From an uncultured Methanomicrobiales archaeon (GTDB taxonomy: Archaea; Thermoplasmatota; Thermoplasmata; Methanomassiliicoccales; Methanomethylophilaceae): 28,579 nt of DNA. This document shows positions 1 through 7,282 of this stretch, one piece after another. A program made the position numbers and the translations under genes. The number at the start of each line of letters is the position of its first letter. Position 1 is the first letter of the stretch. Location: NCBI GenBank assembly GCA_937892275.1, contig CALAVG010000029.1, positions 1 through 28,579 on the forward strand, written 5' to 3'. Below the pieces are notes generated by a model that worked only from the letters and a program-made list of their open reading frames with translations, made no database searches and was not told where the DNA came from.

Positions 1-32
1 CATTCTAACGCTGTGATATCCCTATCGTCAAT

Positions 33-47
33 CAGCCCGAAGGGCTG
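33..47. other. Short GC-rich hairpin in the leading non-coding segment
   Basis: CAGCCC and GGGCTG pair around a GAA loop. The first 177 bases hold no convincing gene. The hairpin lies between the window edge and the zinc-ribbon antitoxin gene. It could end transcription of something outside the window or be part of a leader. An ATG on the minus strand at 3-1 might be the start of a divergent gene running out of the window, but this cannot be tested here. Confidence 0.3.
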
Positions 48-177
48 CTTTCCCATGTTCGGCGCAGCCGAACCCGGGGCACTTTTGATGGGGCAGTGTT
101 TTCCACTACATAACATCCAACAAATTTCCAATAATGTATTAATATCCATGAAAATTGTAAGCGGAGTGAGGATACGA

Positions 178-666
178 ATGACTGTCTGTAAAAACTGCGG
201 GACCGACAACGTACCAGGCAACCGTTTCTGTCAGAGATGCGGTGCCGAATTGGGAATGCCACCGGTAGGAAGTAGGAACGAATACCTTCTGATGGATAAC
301 AGACCTCAGCAGTGCGGTTTCAACCCCGGAATGGGTCAGGCACCGCACTTCGGCAACGCCCCGTACCCGCCTCAGCAATATCCTCCGCAACAGTTCGGAC
401 AGCGCCCTCCGATGCCCCCGCAGTACGCACCTGCTCCCAGGGACGATAATTCAGTCACGATCAAGTTCTCACAGCGCGAGAAGGCCCTTCTTCAGGCATA
501 CGCGCAATTCAACAAGATCCCCATGGAGGAGTTCGTAAGGAAAGCAGCCATGGAGAAGCTCACCGAGGAATTCGACAAGAAGACCGTGGACAGTGCTTAC
601 AGGGCATTCATGGAGAATCCCGAAACATACACTCTCGAGGAGGTGATGGAGAATTATGATCTGTAA
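178..666 (+). CDS. Zinc-ribbon / RelB-like (DUF6290-type) antitoxin fusion
   Basis: This 162-residue protein has three parts. Residues 1-25 form a zinc ribbon with two CxxC pairs (C4/C7 and C18/C21). Residues about 30-85 are a low-complexity Pro/Gln/Gly linker. Residues about 88-162 match the RelB/DUF6290 ribbon-helix-helix antitoxin pattern: a short SVTIKFS strand, two helices, and the ending NPETYTLEEVMENYDL that is typical of that family. The start at 178 is chosen because the zinc ribbon begins there and GGAG/GTGAGG lies just upstream; the frame stays open further 5' but gives non-protein-like sequence. It overlaps the RelE-like gene by 11 bases, as toxin-antitoxin pairs usually do. The expected role is DNA binding at its own promoter and neutralising the toxin. 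The zinc ribbon is an unusual addition and resembles that of the membrane protein encoded at 1009. The stop is TAA, the only one in this window. Confidence 0.8.
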   Translation: MTVCKNCGTDNVPGNRFCQRCGAELGMPPVGSRNEYLLMDNRPQQCGFNPGMGQAPHFGNAPYPPQQYPPQQFGQRPPMPPQYAPAPRDDNSVTIKFSQREKALLQAYAQFNKIPMEEFVRKAAMEKLTEEFDKKTVDSAYRAFMENPETYTLEEVMENYDL

Positions 667-919
667 GGTCACTTTCTCTGTCAGGGCCAAGAATCAGCTC
701 GAGTTCCTCAACAACGGGGAAGGGAAGAAGATCCTCGGATGGCTCGTCGCAAACGTCCAGGGAAGCGACGATCCCCGTGCCAACGGCAGCGCGATCATCA
801 GCGATCTTGGTGACTTCTGGCTCTATAAGGTGGAGAAGTACAACCTGTACTGCATCCTCACCGATGACAGGCTGGTCATCCTCTCGATCGAAGCGGACAG
901 GAACAACCTGGACCACTGA
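656..919 (+). CDS. RelE/ParE-superfamily toxin, possibly weakened
   Basis: This 87-residue protein has the compact RelE-type pattern: an N-terminal strand with FSVRAKNQLEFL, a helix, the segment DDPRANGSAIISDLGDFWLYKV, then paired strands YNLYCILTDDRLVILSIE. RelE toxins normally cleave mRNA in the ribosome. In close relatives the central motif reads YRVGDYRII and the C-terminus carries GHRxxVY. Here they read YKVEKYNLY and ADRNNLDH, so a central Arg and the C-terminal His-Arg pair appear to be lost. The fold and partner are clear from sequence and context, but RNase activity is uncertain. It is translationally coupled to the antitoxin gene (11-base overlap). Confidence 0.8.
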   Translation: MICKVTFSVRAKNQLEFLNNGEGKKILGWLVANVQGSDDPRANGSAIISDLGDFWLYKVEKYNLYCILTDDRLVILSIEADRNNLDH

Positions 920-963
920 TGTCCTGGCATATGTGTCCCGTTGCGGGAAGTCCGCGCGCGCAA

Positions 964-975
964 TACTTATTATAA
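964..975 (+). promoter_or_regulatory. TATA-box promoter of the zinc-ribbon membrane protein gene
   Basis: ACTTATTATAAC is a good archaeal TATA element. Transcription starting about 25 bases downstream would give a leader of about 10 bases before the ATG at 1009, with AGAGGA as a possible ribosome binding site. A small CCCG-TTG-CGGG hairpin precedes it at about 942-952. Confidence 0.5.
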
Positions 976-1008
976 CTCGGCGCACATGCAGTTCGCAGAG
1001 GATTAAAG

Positions 1009-1914
1009 ATGACATTCTGCGGAAATTGCGGATCTGAAAATCCAGCGGAGAATCGTTTCTGCTTCAACTGTGGGGCCGAGTTGCCTCCAGCACCTGAAGA
1101 ACCTCAGATGGGATACAATCCTGCCATGAACAATGAGGTGGAGCGCATTGGGGCATATGACCCGAATGCGAATTATTACAATCAGGCGCCCCCGGTCCAG
1201 CAGCAGTACCAGCAACAGCCTCCGTACGGTCAGCCCTATCAACAGCAGCCGTTCCAACCGCCAGCACAGCAGTACCAGCAACAGCAGCAACCTTACGATC
1301 AATCATACCAACAGCAGCAGTACGCGCAGCCACCCTATCAACAGCAACAGCAGTGGCCTCCGTACGGTCAGCCCTACCCTCAGCAGAGCGGAAGGGGTAA
1401 GATGGTCTTCCTGCAGGGATCGCCCAACAACAACACGAACCTCCGTTACGTCGGAATGTGTCTGTCGATCGCAGCATTTGTGCTCACTATTGTAGCATTG
1501 GCCGCGATCAATGTCATTGACAGCAAATCCCTGATTTCGTTCGGACTTGACAAGAACGGACAGATCATGATCCTGGTGTTCGCCATCGTCGCCATCGTCG
1601 TCGGTGTCGCTAGTATACTCGTCCCGATGTTCACCGTCGTGTCCGGCGTCTGTGTGATTATGACCGATGCGCTCCTCAAAATTAGTAACAACCTTGCGGT
1701 CTCGCACACCATCGATGACGGCGGTTTCGCGATCATCATGGTCCTGGCAGTCCTGATCATGGTCCTTGGAATCGCAGCATCCTTCGTTATGGGGAAGTAT
1801 GTCAGATCCAACGTCAAGAATGTCACCATGTTCCAGTGCAACCTGTTCACCTGGACAGGAATCAAGGGATCCCAGATGGATCAGACCCCCTACCAGAGAC
1901 CCCCTTACTACTGA
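1009..1914 (+). CDS. Zinc-ribbon, Gln/Pro-rich multipass membrane protein
   Basis: This 301-residue protein starts with a zinc ribbon (CGNCG and CFNCGAEL). A long linker of QQQ, PPYGQPY and YQQQ repeats follows to about residue 125. Hydrophobic segments at roughly residues 146-168, 187-220 and 241-262 are consistent with three or four membrane helices, so the ribbon and linker are presumably cytoplasmic. The short C-terminus ends in a PYQRPPYY motif. I recognise the architecture (zinc ribbon, flexible linker, DUF4064-like membrane region) but not a function. The ribbon and the linker style closely resemble those of the antitoxin gene at 178, suggesting exchange of this module between neighbours. 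Confidence 0.75.
   Translation: MTFCGNCGSENPAENRFCFNCGAELPPAPEEPQMGYNPAMNNEVERIGAYDPNANYYNQAPPVQQQYQQQPPYGQPYQQQPFQPPAQQYQQQQQPYDQSYQQQQYAQPPYQQQQQWPPYGQPYPQQSGRGKMVFLQGSPNNNTNLRYVGMCLSIAAFVLTIVALAAINVIDSKSLISFGLDKNGQIMILVFAIVAIVVGVASILVPMFTVVSGVCVIMTDALLKISNNLAVSHTIDDGGFAIIMVLAVLIMVLGIAASFVMGKYVRSNVKNVTMFQCNLFTWTGIKGSQMDQTPYQRPPYY
1195..1390 (+). repeat. CAG/CAA-rich low-complexity coding repeat
   Basis: The linker of the membrane protein is encoded by imperfect repeats of CAGCAGTACCAG and CAACAGCAG type, and by two near copies of CCTCCGTACGGTCAGCCCTA (at 1219-1238 and 1356-1375). Such tracts change length easily by slippage or recombination. Confidence 0.7.
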
Positions 1915-1967
1915 TCAACCGATCTAAACCCTTTACCCTTCTTAATCACCCCACATACATCGATAAT

Positions 1968-1980
1968 CATTATATAATTA
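1968..1980 (+). promoter_or_regulatory. TATA box of the gpx-ohrR operon
   Basis: The AT-rich element CATTATATAATTA lies about 42-54 bases before the gpx ATG at 2022. Initiation about 25 bases downstream falls at about 1997-2002, inside the operator-like palindrome described next. Confidence 0.6.
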
Positions 1981-1987
1981 AATTGAG

Positions 1988-2002
1988 TTCAATCTAATTG
2001 TA
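1988..2002 (+). promoter_or_regulatory. Candidate OhrR operator
   Basis: TTCAATCTAATTGTA is an imperfect palindrome with core CAAT-CTA-ATTG. It matches the Bacillus subtilis OhrR box TACAATTAAATTGTA at 12 of 15 positions. A second small palindrome, ATTGA-GT-TCAAT, overlaps its left side (1982-1993). It lies between the TATA box and the gpx start codon, where bound repressor would block initiation. The downstream gene encodes an OhrR homologue, so autoregulation is the simplest reading. Confidence 0.55.
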
Positions 2003-2021
2003 TCAAATAAAGGTGACCACA

Positions 2022-2495
2022 ATGAGAATCTACGATTTCACGATGAAAGATGCGAAAGGAGAGGACGTTAGCCTCTCCGAATACAAGGGAAAGGTACTTC
2101 TGATCGTCAACACCGCAACCGGATGCGGATTCACCCCTCAGTACGAGGGACTCCAGAAGCTCTACGACACCTACCAGAAAGACGGCTTCGAGATCCTGGA
2201 CTTTCCCTGCAACCAGTTCGGCAACCAGGCCCCCGGATCCGATGAGGAGATCGTCGAGTTCTGCCAGATGAAGTACAACACCACCTTCCGCCAGTTCTCC
2301 AAGGTCGAGGTCAACGGCGACAACGAGGCTCCCCTCTACACCTACCTGAAATCCCAGAAGGGAGGACTCATCGGAAAGAAGATCAAATGGAACTTCACCA
2401 AATTCCTTGTCGACCGCGAGGGAAAGGTCGTAGAGCGCTACGCACCCACCGACACTCCCGAGAAGATTGAGGCCGACATCAAGAAGCTGCTCTGA
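2022..2495 (+). CDS. Glutathione peroxidase-family thiol peroxidase (Cys type)
   Basis: This 157-residue protein is a complete member of the GPx family, which reduces hydrogen peroxide and organic hydroperoxides. Archaeal and most bacterial members probably use thioredoxin rather than glutathione. The peroxidatic residue is Cys35 (motif TGCGFTPQYEGL), in place of selenocysteine. The FPCNQFGNQ motif supplies the conserved Gln, and WNFTKFLV supplies Trp123 and Asn124 of the catalytic tetrad. The ATG at 2022 is preferred over an upstream in-frame TTG at 1998, because an AAAGGTGA ribosome site lies just upstream and the family's N-terminus begins here. It is the first gene of an operon with ohrR, eight bases downstream. 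Confidence 0.93.
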   Translation: MRIYDFTMKDAKGEDVSLSEYKGKVLLIVNTATGCGFTPQYEGLQKLYDTYQKDGFEILDFPCNQFGNQAPGSDEEIVEFCQMKYNTTFRQFSKVEVNGDNEAPLYTYLKSQKGGLIGKKIKWNFTKFLVDREGKVVERYAPTDTPEKIEADIKKLL

Positions 2496-2503
2496 GTGTT
2501 AGA

Positions 2504-2956
2504 ATGACGGACGACAAATACGACTGCCTGAAGCTCGAGAACCAGGTCTGCTTCCCACTCTACGCGTGTTCGAAGGAGATAATCAACCGCTACCGCCCTC
2601 TCCTGGACAAGCTGGACATCACGTACACCCAGTACATCACCATGATGGTGCTCTGGGACAGGAAGACCATATCGGTGAAGAGCCTCGGGCAGACCCTCTA
2701 TCTCGATTCGGGGACCATGTCCCCGGTCCTGAAGAACCTCGAATCCAAAGGATACGTGAGCCGTACCAGGTCAAAGGAGGACGAGAGGAACGTACTGGTC
2801 AGCGTCACCGACAAGGGCATGGCGCTACGCGAGGAGGCCCTGGCGGTACCTGAAAGTCTCTCCAAATGCATCGACCTTCCGCCTGAGAAGTGGAACACCC
2901 TATACGATTTGCTCTACGAGGTCCTGGGGGCCATGAAACCTTCGGATAACCAATGA
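2504..2956 (+). CDS. ohrR: OhrR-type MarR-family peroxide-sensing repressor
   Basis: This 150-residue winged-helix protein aligns closely with OhrR, including LKLENQVCFPLYACSKE near the N-terminus, where Cys16 occupies the position of the reactive Cys15 of Bacillus OhrR. The dimer and recognition regions are well kept: ITYTQYITMMVLW, TLYLDSGTMSPVLKNLE, and the wing SKEDERNVLVSVT. In OhrR proteins, oxidation of the N-terminal Cys by organic peroxide releases the repressor from DNA. Being co-transcribed with the peroxidase gene and sitting under an OhrR-box-like site suggests autoregulated control of that peroxidase. Bacterial ohrR usually controls ohr; here it is paired with a GPx gene. Confidence 0.9.
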   Translation: MTDDKYDCLKLENQVCFPLYACSKEIINRYRPLLDKLDITYTQYITMMVLWDRKTISVKSLGQTLYLDSGTMSPVLKNLESKGYVSRTRSKEDERNVLVSVTDKGMALREEALAVPESLSKCIDLPPEKWNTLYDLLYEVLGAMKPSDNQ

Positions 2957-2962
2957 AGACAT

Positions 2963-2986
2963 GGGGGATTCCCCCTGCCATTTTTT
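2963..2986 (+). terminator. Hairpin plus T-run after ohrR
   Basis: GGGGG-ATT-CCCCC is followed after five bases by six T residues. This fits an end of transcription for gpx-ohrR. Confidence 0.55.
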
Positions 2987-3005
2987 CAATTTTGAGATAG
3001 AATCA

Positions 3006-3031
3006 CGGTGCCTCGATTGATCGGAGCACCG
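3006..3031. terminator. Imperfect palindrome between convergent genes
   Basis: CGGTGC and GCACCG flank an imperfectly paired interior with CGAT/ATCG. It lies between the convergent ohrR and TPR genes and may serve either strand. Confidence 0.4.
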
Positions 3032-3042
3032 GTTTTGAAGTT

Positions 3043-3555
3043 TCAGAGAAGTGACTTGGCTTCCTCTGCGTCGAGGTCCAATGCCTTGAGCATGTACTGG
3101 AGTGCCTTCTTCGCATAGGGTGCACGTGCCTTGGGATCCTCCATGATCTCCCCGTACTGGGCCATCACGTTGTTAAAGTACTCGATGGCGAACTCGGAGT
3201 ACAAGGAAGATGACAAAGATTCATCGATCTCCGCTGCTTCGCAGTATGCCTTCTCGGCCTCGTCGTACTTCTGGACGGAAATGCAGAACAATCCGTATGA
3301 CTGGAAGTAATCCGCGCGCTCGGGATCGAGCTCCATGGCCTTCTTGTATGCTTCCATGATCTCGTCCACGTCCGCTTTCGCTCCGAACATACCCGAGGCA
3401 TAGTTCCCGCACTCGGCCTTGTAGAACCAACACTCTGCATTGTCAGGGAACTCGACCACGAGCTTCTTGAACGACGAATATGCTTTCTTGAAGTCTCCTT
3501 CTTCCATAGCCTTCATTCCTGCGGCTAGTTGTTTCTCGGGAGTTGCTGCTGCCAT
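3043..3555 (-). CDS. Tetratricopeptide-repeat protein
   Basis: This is a 170-residue soluble protein. It contains consecutive TPR-like helix pairs: an AMEEGDFKKAYSSFKKLVVEFPD unit, an AECWFYKAECGNY unit, an AYKKAMELDPERADYFQSYG unit and a KYDEAEKAYCEAAEIDES unit. No signal peptide or membrane segment is present. TPR proteins act as protein-protein scaffolds; no partner is indicated by the neighbours. The ATG at 3555 is preferred to an in-frame TTG at 3570, whose only purine-rich site (ATGAGGA) directly abuts it. It is transcribed convergently with ohrR and divergently from the DUF2284 gene. Confidence 0.75.
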   Translation of the reverse strand: MAAATPEKQLAAGMKAMEEGDFKKAYSSFKKLVVEFPDNAECWFYKAECGNYASGMFGAKADVDEIMEAYKKAMELDPERADYFQSYGLFCISVQKYDEAEKAYCEAAEIDESLSSSLYSEFAIEYFNNVMAQYGEIMEDPKARAPYAKKALQYMLKALDLDAEEAKSLL

Positions 3556-3692
3556 AATGTGTTCTATCAATCCTCATAATAAAGGTCTTTCGGGGAAATC
3601 GTCAATTTGGGACTGAATGAACAGCGTTAATAACCGAAATCCCGATCGCCGAACAGACGGTTTTATATTGTTTGGAACCCGATTGAAATATC

Positions 3693-4238
3693 ATGGATAC
3701 GTGGGAATCTATCTCGACGCTGAAGGATTTCGAAGAGTACAGATTCATAAAGGCGCCTGTGCCAGTATATGATCAGGCAGCCTACGATCTCGCCTTCCAA
3801 AGATGCAAGGAGAACAAGTGCGGTTCCTACGATACGAACTGGGGATGCAACCCCGGAGCTAAGCGCGATGTCGACGAGTATTACAGAGACATCGACTACG
3901 TCGTAATCATGACCCGCAGGTTCGAGATAGATTACCATGACTCCGAACTCCTGTCCTCTGTCACCGAGGATATGCAGCGCGGATGCAGGAGGTTCGTCCT
4001 GAAGATGAGGGACAACGGAATAGACTGCGACGGATTCCTTGACGGACCATGTCTCTACTGCGGCAAATGCGCATATCCCGAACCATGCAGGTTCCCGGAC
4101 ATGATCATGCCATCGGTATCCACCCTCGGTATCGGCTTGGACAAGTATTTCGAGAGTATAGGCGAACCATTCACCTTCCAGGAAGGCGTCATCAACCTCT
4201 ACGGATTCATATTCATCAAGAAACCGGCGGAACAGTGA
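3693..4238 (+). CDS. DUF2284 predicted metal-binding protein
   Basis: This 181-residue Cys-rich protein matches the DUF2284 family. Cys residues lie at NKCGSYDTNWGCNPG near residue 50 and in the cluster DGPCLYCGKCAYPEPCRFP near residue 115, probably binding an iron-sulfur cluster or zinc. The enzymatic role is unknown. Family members are frequent in anaerobes and methanogens, where they occur near corrinoid or redox genes. It stands alone here, with an AT-rich promoter-like segment (TTTTATATTGTTTGG) at 3660-3674, about 20 bases before the ATG. The length is full for the family. Confidence 0.75.
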   Translation: MDTWESISTLKDFEEYRFIKAPVPVYDQAAYDLAFQRCKENKCGSYDTNWGCNPGAKRDVDEYYRDIDYVVIMTRRFEIDYHDSELLSSVTEDMQRGCRRFVLKMRDNGIDCDGFLDGPCLYCGKCAYPEPCRFPDMIMPSVSTLGIGLDKYFESIGEPFTFQEGVINLYGFIFIKKPAEQ

Positions 4239-4253
4239 CGCGCGCGCCCGCAT

Positions 4254-4270
4254 CCCTTTTTTATCATAAG
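4254..4270 (+). promoter_or_regulatory. Probable TATA region of gatCAB
   Basis: CCCTTTTTTATCATAAG lies about 35 bases before the gatC ATG. A small hairpin, GACC-GCCGAA-GGTC (4279-4292), lies between it and the start codon. Confidence 0.4.
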
Positions 4271-4296
4271 CCCGATAGACCGCCGAAGGTCTAGAA

Positions 4297-4569
4297 ATGG
4301 ATGTGAAGACCGTTAGAGACGTGGCGAAGTTCGCCCATATTGCCCTCACTGATGAGGAAGCGGAGAGATACTGCAAGGATCTGGGGGACATCCTCAGCTA
4401 CTTCGAGCTCCTGAACGAGGCTCCGGAGTGCAACGAACGCGGTGTCAATCCCATACTTGTGGAGGACATCGTCAGGGACGATGTGCCCAAGGTGGAGTTC
4501 GATGCGGATGAGCTCCTCAAGGATATGGACACATACGACAGGTACGTAAGGGGGCCCAGGCTGTCATGA
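4297..4569 (+). CDS. gatC: Asp-tRNA(Asn)/Glu-tRNA(Gln) amidotransferase subunit C
   Basis: This 90-residue protein has the small helical GatC pattern: an N-terminal DVAKFAHIALTDEEAERYCKDLGDILSYFELL segment and a C-terminal acidic linker ending near YVRGPRLS. GatC wraps around GatA and GatB and stabilises the transamidosome. It overlaps gatA by four bases (ATGA), so translation is coupled. Together with gatA and gatB it makes a complete GatCAB set. In archaea this enzyme usually forms Asn-tRNA(Asn) from Asp-tRNA(Asn), because GatDE handles Gln-tRNA. Confidence 0.9.
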   Translation: MDVKTVRDVAKFAHIALTDEEAERYCKDLGDILSYFELLNEAPECNERGVNPILVEDIVRDDVPKVEFDADELLKDMDTYDRYVRGPRLS

Positions 4570-5894
4570 GCATGGATTCCGTCATGAAGGACCTGAAGGC
4601 TATCAACGCCAAGTATCAGATGTTCCACGCCATGTCCGACGACATCGCAGCTGGCGATGCCAAGTTCCTTTTCTCAGCTAAGGACAATCTCACATCCAAG
4701 GACATGGAGACCTGCGCCGGATCGAGGATCCTGGAAGGATACCATCCCGTATTCGACGCCACATGCATTTCCAAACTCAGGGAGGCTGGAGGGAAGCTCG
4801 TCGGAAAGACCAACATGGACGAGTTCGGATTCGGAACATTCTCCACCAACTCCGGATTCGAAATCCCCAGGAACCCTTACGACCTGAACAGGGCCTGCGG
4901 AGGATCTTCCGGAGGTTCTGCCTGTGCAGCTTCGGTCATCGAGGACCACATGTCCCTCGGAGTTTCCACAGGAGGATCCATCTGCTGTCCCGCATCATTC
5001 TGCGGGGTGTACGGCATCGCACCCACCTACGGACGCGTGTCCAGGTACGGACTGATCGATTACGGTAACTCCCTCGACAAGATCGGAGTCATCTCCCAGA
5101 AGGCCACCGACCTGAAGAAGTACATGGAAATCATCGCCGGCAAGGACGAGAGGGACCCCACATCCATGGTCCAGCCCGAGTTCAGGACGGCATACAGGAA
5201 GATGAAGTCCGTCTCCATCCCCAAAGAAGGCATAGAGGGGCTCTCCAAGGAGGTAGAAGCGGTCTTCAAGGATGCTGTCGAGCAGCTGAAGAGCATGGGC
5301 GTGGATGTCGACTACGTCGATATGCCCTCGCTGAAGTACGCCATGCCCGCATACTACGTCCTGGCGACATCGGAAGCTTCCACGAACCTTGCAAGATACG
5401 TCGGAATGAGGTACGGACACCAGGAAGGCGACCATTCATTGAAGTTCGACGATTATTTCACCGAAGTCAGATCGAAATACTTCGGAGACGAGGCCAAGAG
5501 GAGGATCCTGCTCGGAACATACGCCCGTATGGCCGGGTTCGGAGGAAGGCACTACGCCAAGGCCAGGGAGGTCAGGCAGGTCGTCATCAATGATTACAAG
5601 AGAGTACTGGAGACTCATGATGCGGTACTCGCACCCACCATGCCATTCACCGCACCCAGGTTCGACGACATCTCGAAGATGTCCGCACTGGAATCATACA
5701 AGGCGGATTATCTCACCGTCCCGGCAAACATTGCGGGAACACCCCACCTGTCGGTCCCCTGCGGATACGATTCAAACGGAATGCCCGTCGGAATGCAGTT
5801 CGTGGCGGACCACTGGAACGAGGACGTCCTGTTCTCCGTAGCGGAGGACTGGGAGAAACAGTTCGAACTCAAGAGACCGGAGGCGTCCATATGA
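4566..5894 (+). CDS. gatA: Asp-tRNA(Asn)/Glu-tRNA(Gln) amidotransferase subunit A
   Basis: This 442-residue amidase-signature protein releases ammonia from glutamine (or asparagine) for the GatB kinase-transferase site. The catalytic Lys39 lies in FSAKDN. The cis-Ser lies in CGGSSGGSA (residues 111-119), and the nucleophile Ser138 lies in STGGSICCP. It is shorter at the N-terminus than bacterial GatA (about 485 residues, with Lys near 75-79). The segment before and after the nucleophile reads VSTGGSICCP rather than the usual SDTGGSIRQP, so a conserved Asp and Arg are replaced. The start gives the four-base overlap with gatC; it also overlaps gatB by four bases. Confidence 0.92.
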   Translation: MSMDSVMKDLKAINAKYQMFHAMSDDIAAGDAKFLFSAKDNLTSKDMETCAGSRILEGYHPVFDATCISKLREAGGKLVGKTNMDEFGFGTFSTNSGFEIPRNPYDLNRACGGSSGGSACAASVIEDHMSLGVSTGGSICCPASFCGVYGIAPTYGRVSRYGLIDYGNSLDKIGVISQKATDLKKYMEIIAGKDERDPTSMVQPEFRTAYRKMKSVSIPKEGIEGLSKEVEAVFKDAVEQLKSMGVDVDYVDMPSLKYAMPAYYVLATSEASTNLARYVGMRYGHQEGDHSLKFDDYFTEVRSKYFGDEAKRRILLGTYARMAGFGGRHYAKAREVRQVVINDYKRVLETHDAVLAPTMPFTAPRFDDISKMSALESYKADYLTVPANIAGTPHLSVPCGYDSNGMPVGMQFVADHWNEDVLFSVAEDWEKQFELKRPEASI

Positions 5895-7231
5895 AGATTG
5901 GATTGGAATGCCACGTGCAGCTCCCCACCAAATCGAAGATGTTCTGCTCCTGTCCCACGGCGGACTGCGAGTTCCCGAACACCTATGTGTGCCCCACATG
6001 TCTCGGTATGCCGGGATCCAGACCTGTTCTGAACAAGCAGGTGCTTATCTACGGAATAATGATCGCCAAGATGCTCAACTGCGAGGTCAACGACACCACA
6101 TGGTTCGCAAGGAAGACCTATTTCTACCCTGACATGTCGAAGAGCGTCCAGATCACACAATACGACAACCCCATCGGAGAGAGGGGAGTCTACTACCTCG
6201 ACGGCAAGAAGCCCATCAGGATCACAAGGATCCACATCGAGGAGGACCCCGGAAGCACAAAAAGGACCGCGGACCTTACCTCATTAGTCGACTACAACAG
6301 ATCAGGAATCCCCCTGGCGGAAATCGTCACGGAACCCGATATCGCCACCCCTGCGGAGGCCAGGGAGTTCCTCACTCAGATGGTTAGGGACCTCAGGCAC
6401 CTGCTGGACATCCCCGACGACCTCGAATGGGAGGTCAAATGCGACTGCAACATCTCCGTCGGAACGGAGAGGGTCGAGATCAAGAACGTCAGCGGATTGA
6501 AGAACGCCGAGAAGGCGCTCCACTCCGAGATGGTCAGGCAGATCGCCATGATCAAGGCCAAGAAGAAGATCGTCAGGGAGACCAGAAGATACGACCCCGA
6601 CAGGGATGTCACCATAAGCATGAGGGTCAAGGAGTTCGAGGACCAGTACGGTTACATCGACGAGCCCGACCTCGGTATCTGCCACATCAAGGACCTGGCG
6701 GATTCCATAAGGATCTCCGAGAGTCCCCAGAACATGATCCTCAGAATCACATCTCAGTACAAGATCGATCCCAAGATGGCGAAGCAGCTGGTGAACACGT
6801 CCATGGACCTGGCCATCCTGTTCGAGGACATCGCCAAGGAGTTCGGCACCCCGAACGCCATCAAGTGGGTCGGCGGACCGATCAGCGCCAACTGGCGTGC
6901 GATGGAGTCCCGCAGTGTCACGGACCTCGGCAAACTGAAAGAGCTCATCGGAGAGTTCTCCGAAGGGAAAATCACCGACACTCAGTGCACCATAGGCATC
7001 AAATCCTACTTGACCGGACAGGATGCCGCCGCTGCGCAAGAGGACTCCGCCGGATTGGAGACCCTGATCAATGGATTCCTCGACGAGAACCCCAAGATCG
7101 TCACCGACTACCAGAAGAACGACAAGGCTGCGAACCAGGTCATCGGGTATGTCATGAGGCAGACCGGAGGCAAGTACTCGTCCGCAGAGGTCGTCGAAGC
7201 GGCCAAGAAACTCATCGAGGCCAGATTCTGA
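5891..7231 (+). CDS. gatB: Asp-tRNA(Asn)/Glu-tRNA(Gln) amidotransferase subunit B
   Basis: This 446-residue protein phosphorylates the acyl group of the mischarged tRNA and transfers ammonia to it. It carries the diagnostic GLECHVQLPTKSKMFCSCP start, the paired Cys region CPTCLGMPGSRPVLN (probable zinc site with C19/C21), the FYPDMSKSVQITQYDNPI core and the DYNRSGIPLAEIVTEPD motif. The C-terminal YqeY-like tail region (about residues 300-446) is present. Length is slightly shorter than bacterial GatB (about 475). It ends the gatCAB unit, each gene overlapping the previous one by four bases. Confidence 0.94.
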   Translation: MKIGLECHVQLPTKSKMFCSCPTADCEFPNTYVCPTCLGMPGSRPVLNKQVLIYGIMIAKMLNCEVNDTTWFARKTYFYPDMSKSVQITQYDNPIGERGVYYLDGKKPIRITRIHIEEDPGSTKRTADLTSLVDYNRSGIPLAEIVTEPDIATPAEAREFLTQMVRDLRHLLDIPDDLEWEVKCDCNISVGTERVEIKNVSGLKNAEKALHSEMVRQIAMIKAKKKIVRETRRYDPDRDVTISMRVKEFEDQYGYIDEPDLGICHIKDLADSIRISESPQNMILRITSQYKIDPKMAKQLVNTSMDLAILFEDIAKEFGTPNAIKWVGGPISANWRAMESRSVTDLGKLKELIGEFSEGKITDTQCTIGIKSYLTGQDAAAAQEDSAGLETLINGFLDENPKIVTDYQKNDKAANQVIGYVMRQTGGKYSSAEVVEAAKKLIEARF

Positions 7232-7282
7232 GTGTATGGTTCGGCCGAGAGACGTTTTATCCTCGGCCGACGATACACCCTC

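Noticed and set aside
13..177. N-terminal extension of the zinc-ribbon antitoxin frame
   Set aside because: The frame is open, but the translation is not protein-like, includes the hairpin at 33-47, and there is a good ribosome site and family start at 178.
1195..1390. CRISPR array or tandem regulatory repeat
   Set aside because: The repeats are coding CAG/CAA triplets of a Gln-rich linker, with no spacers.
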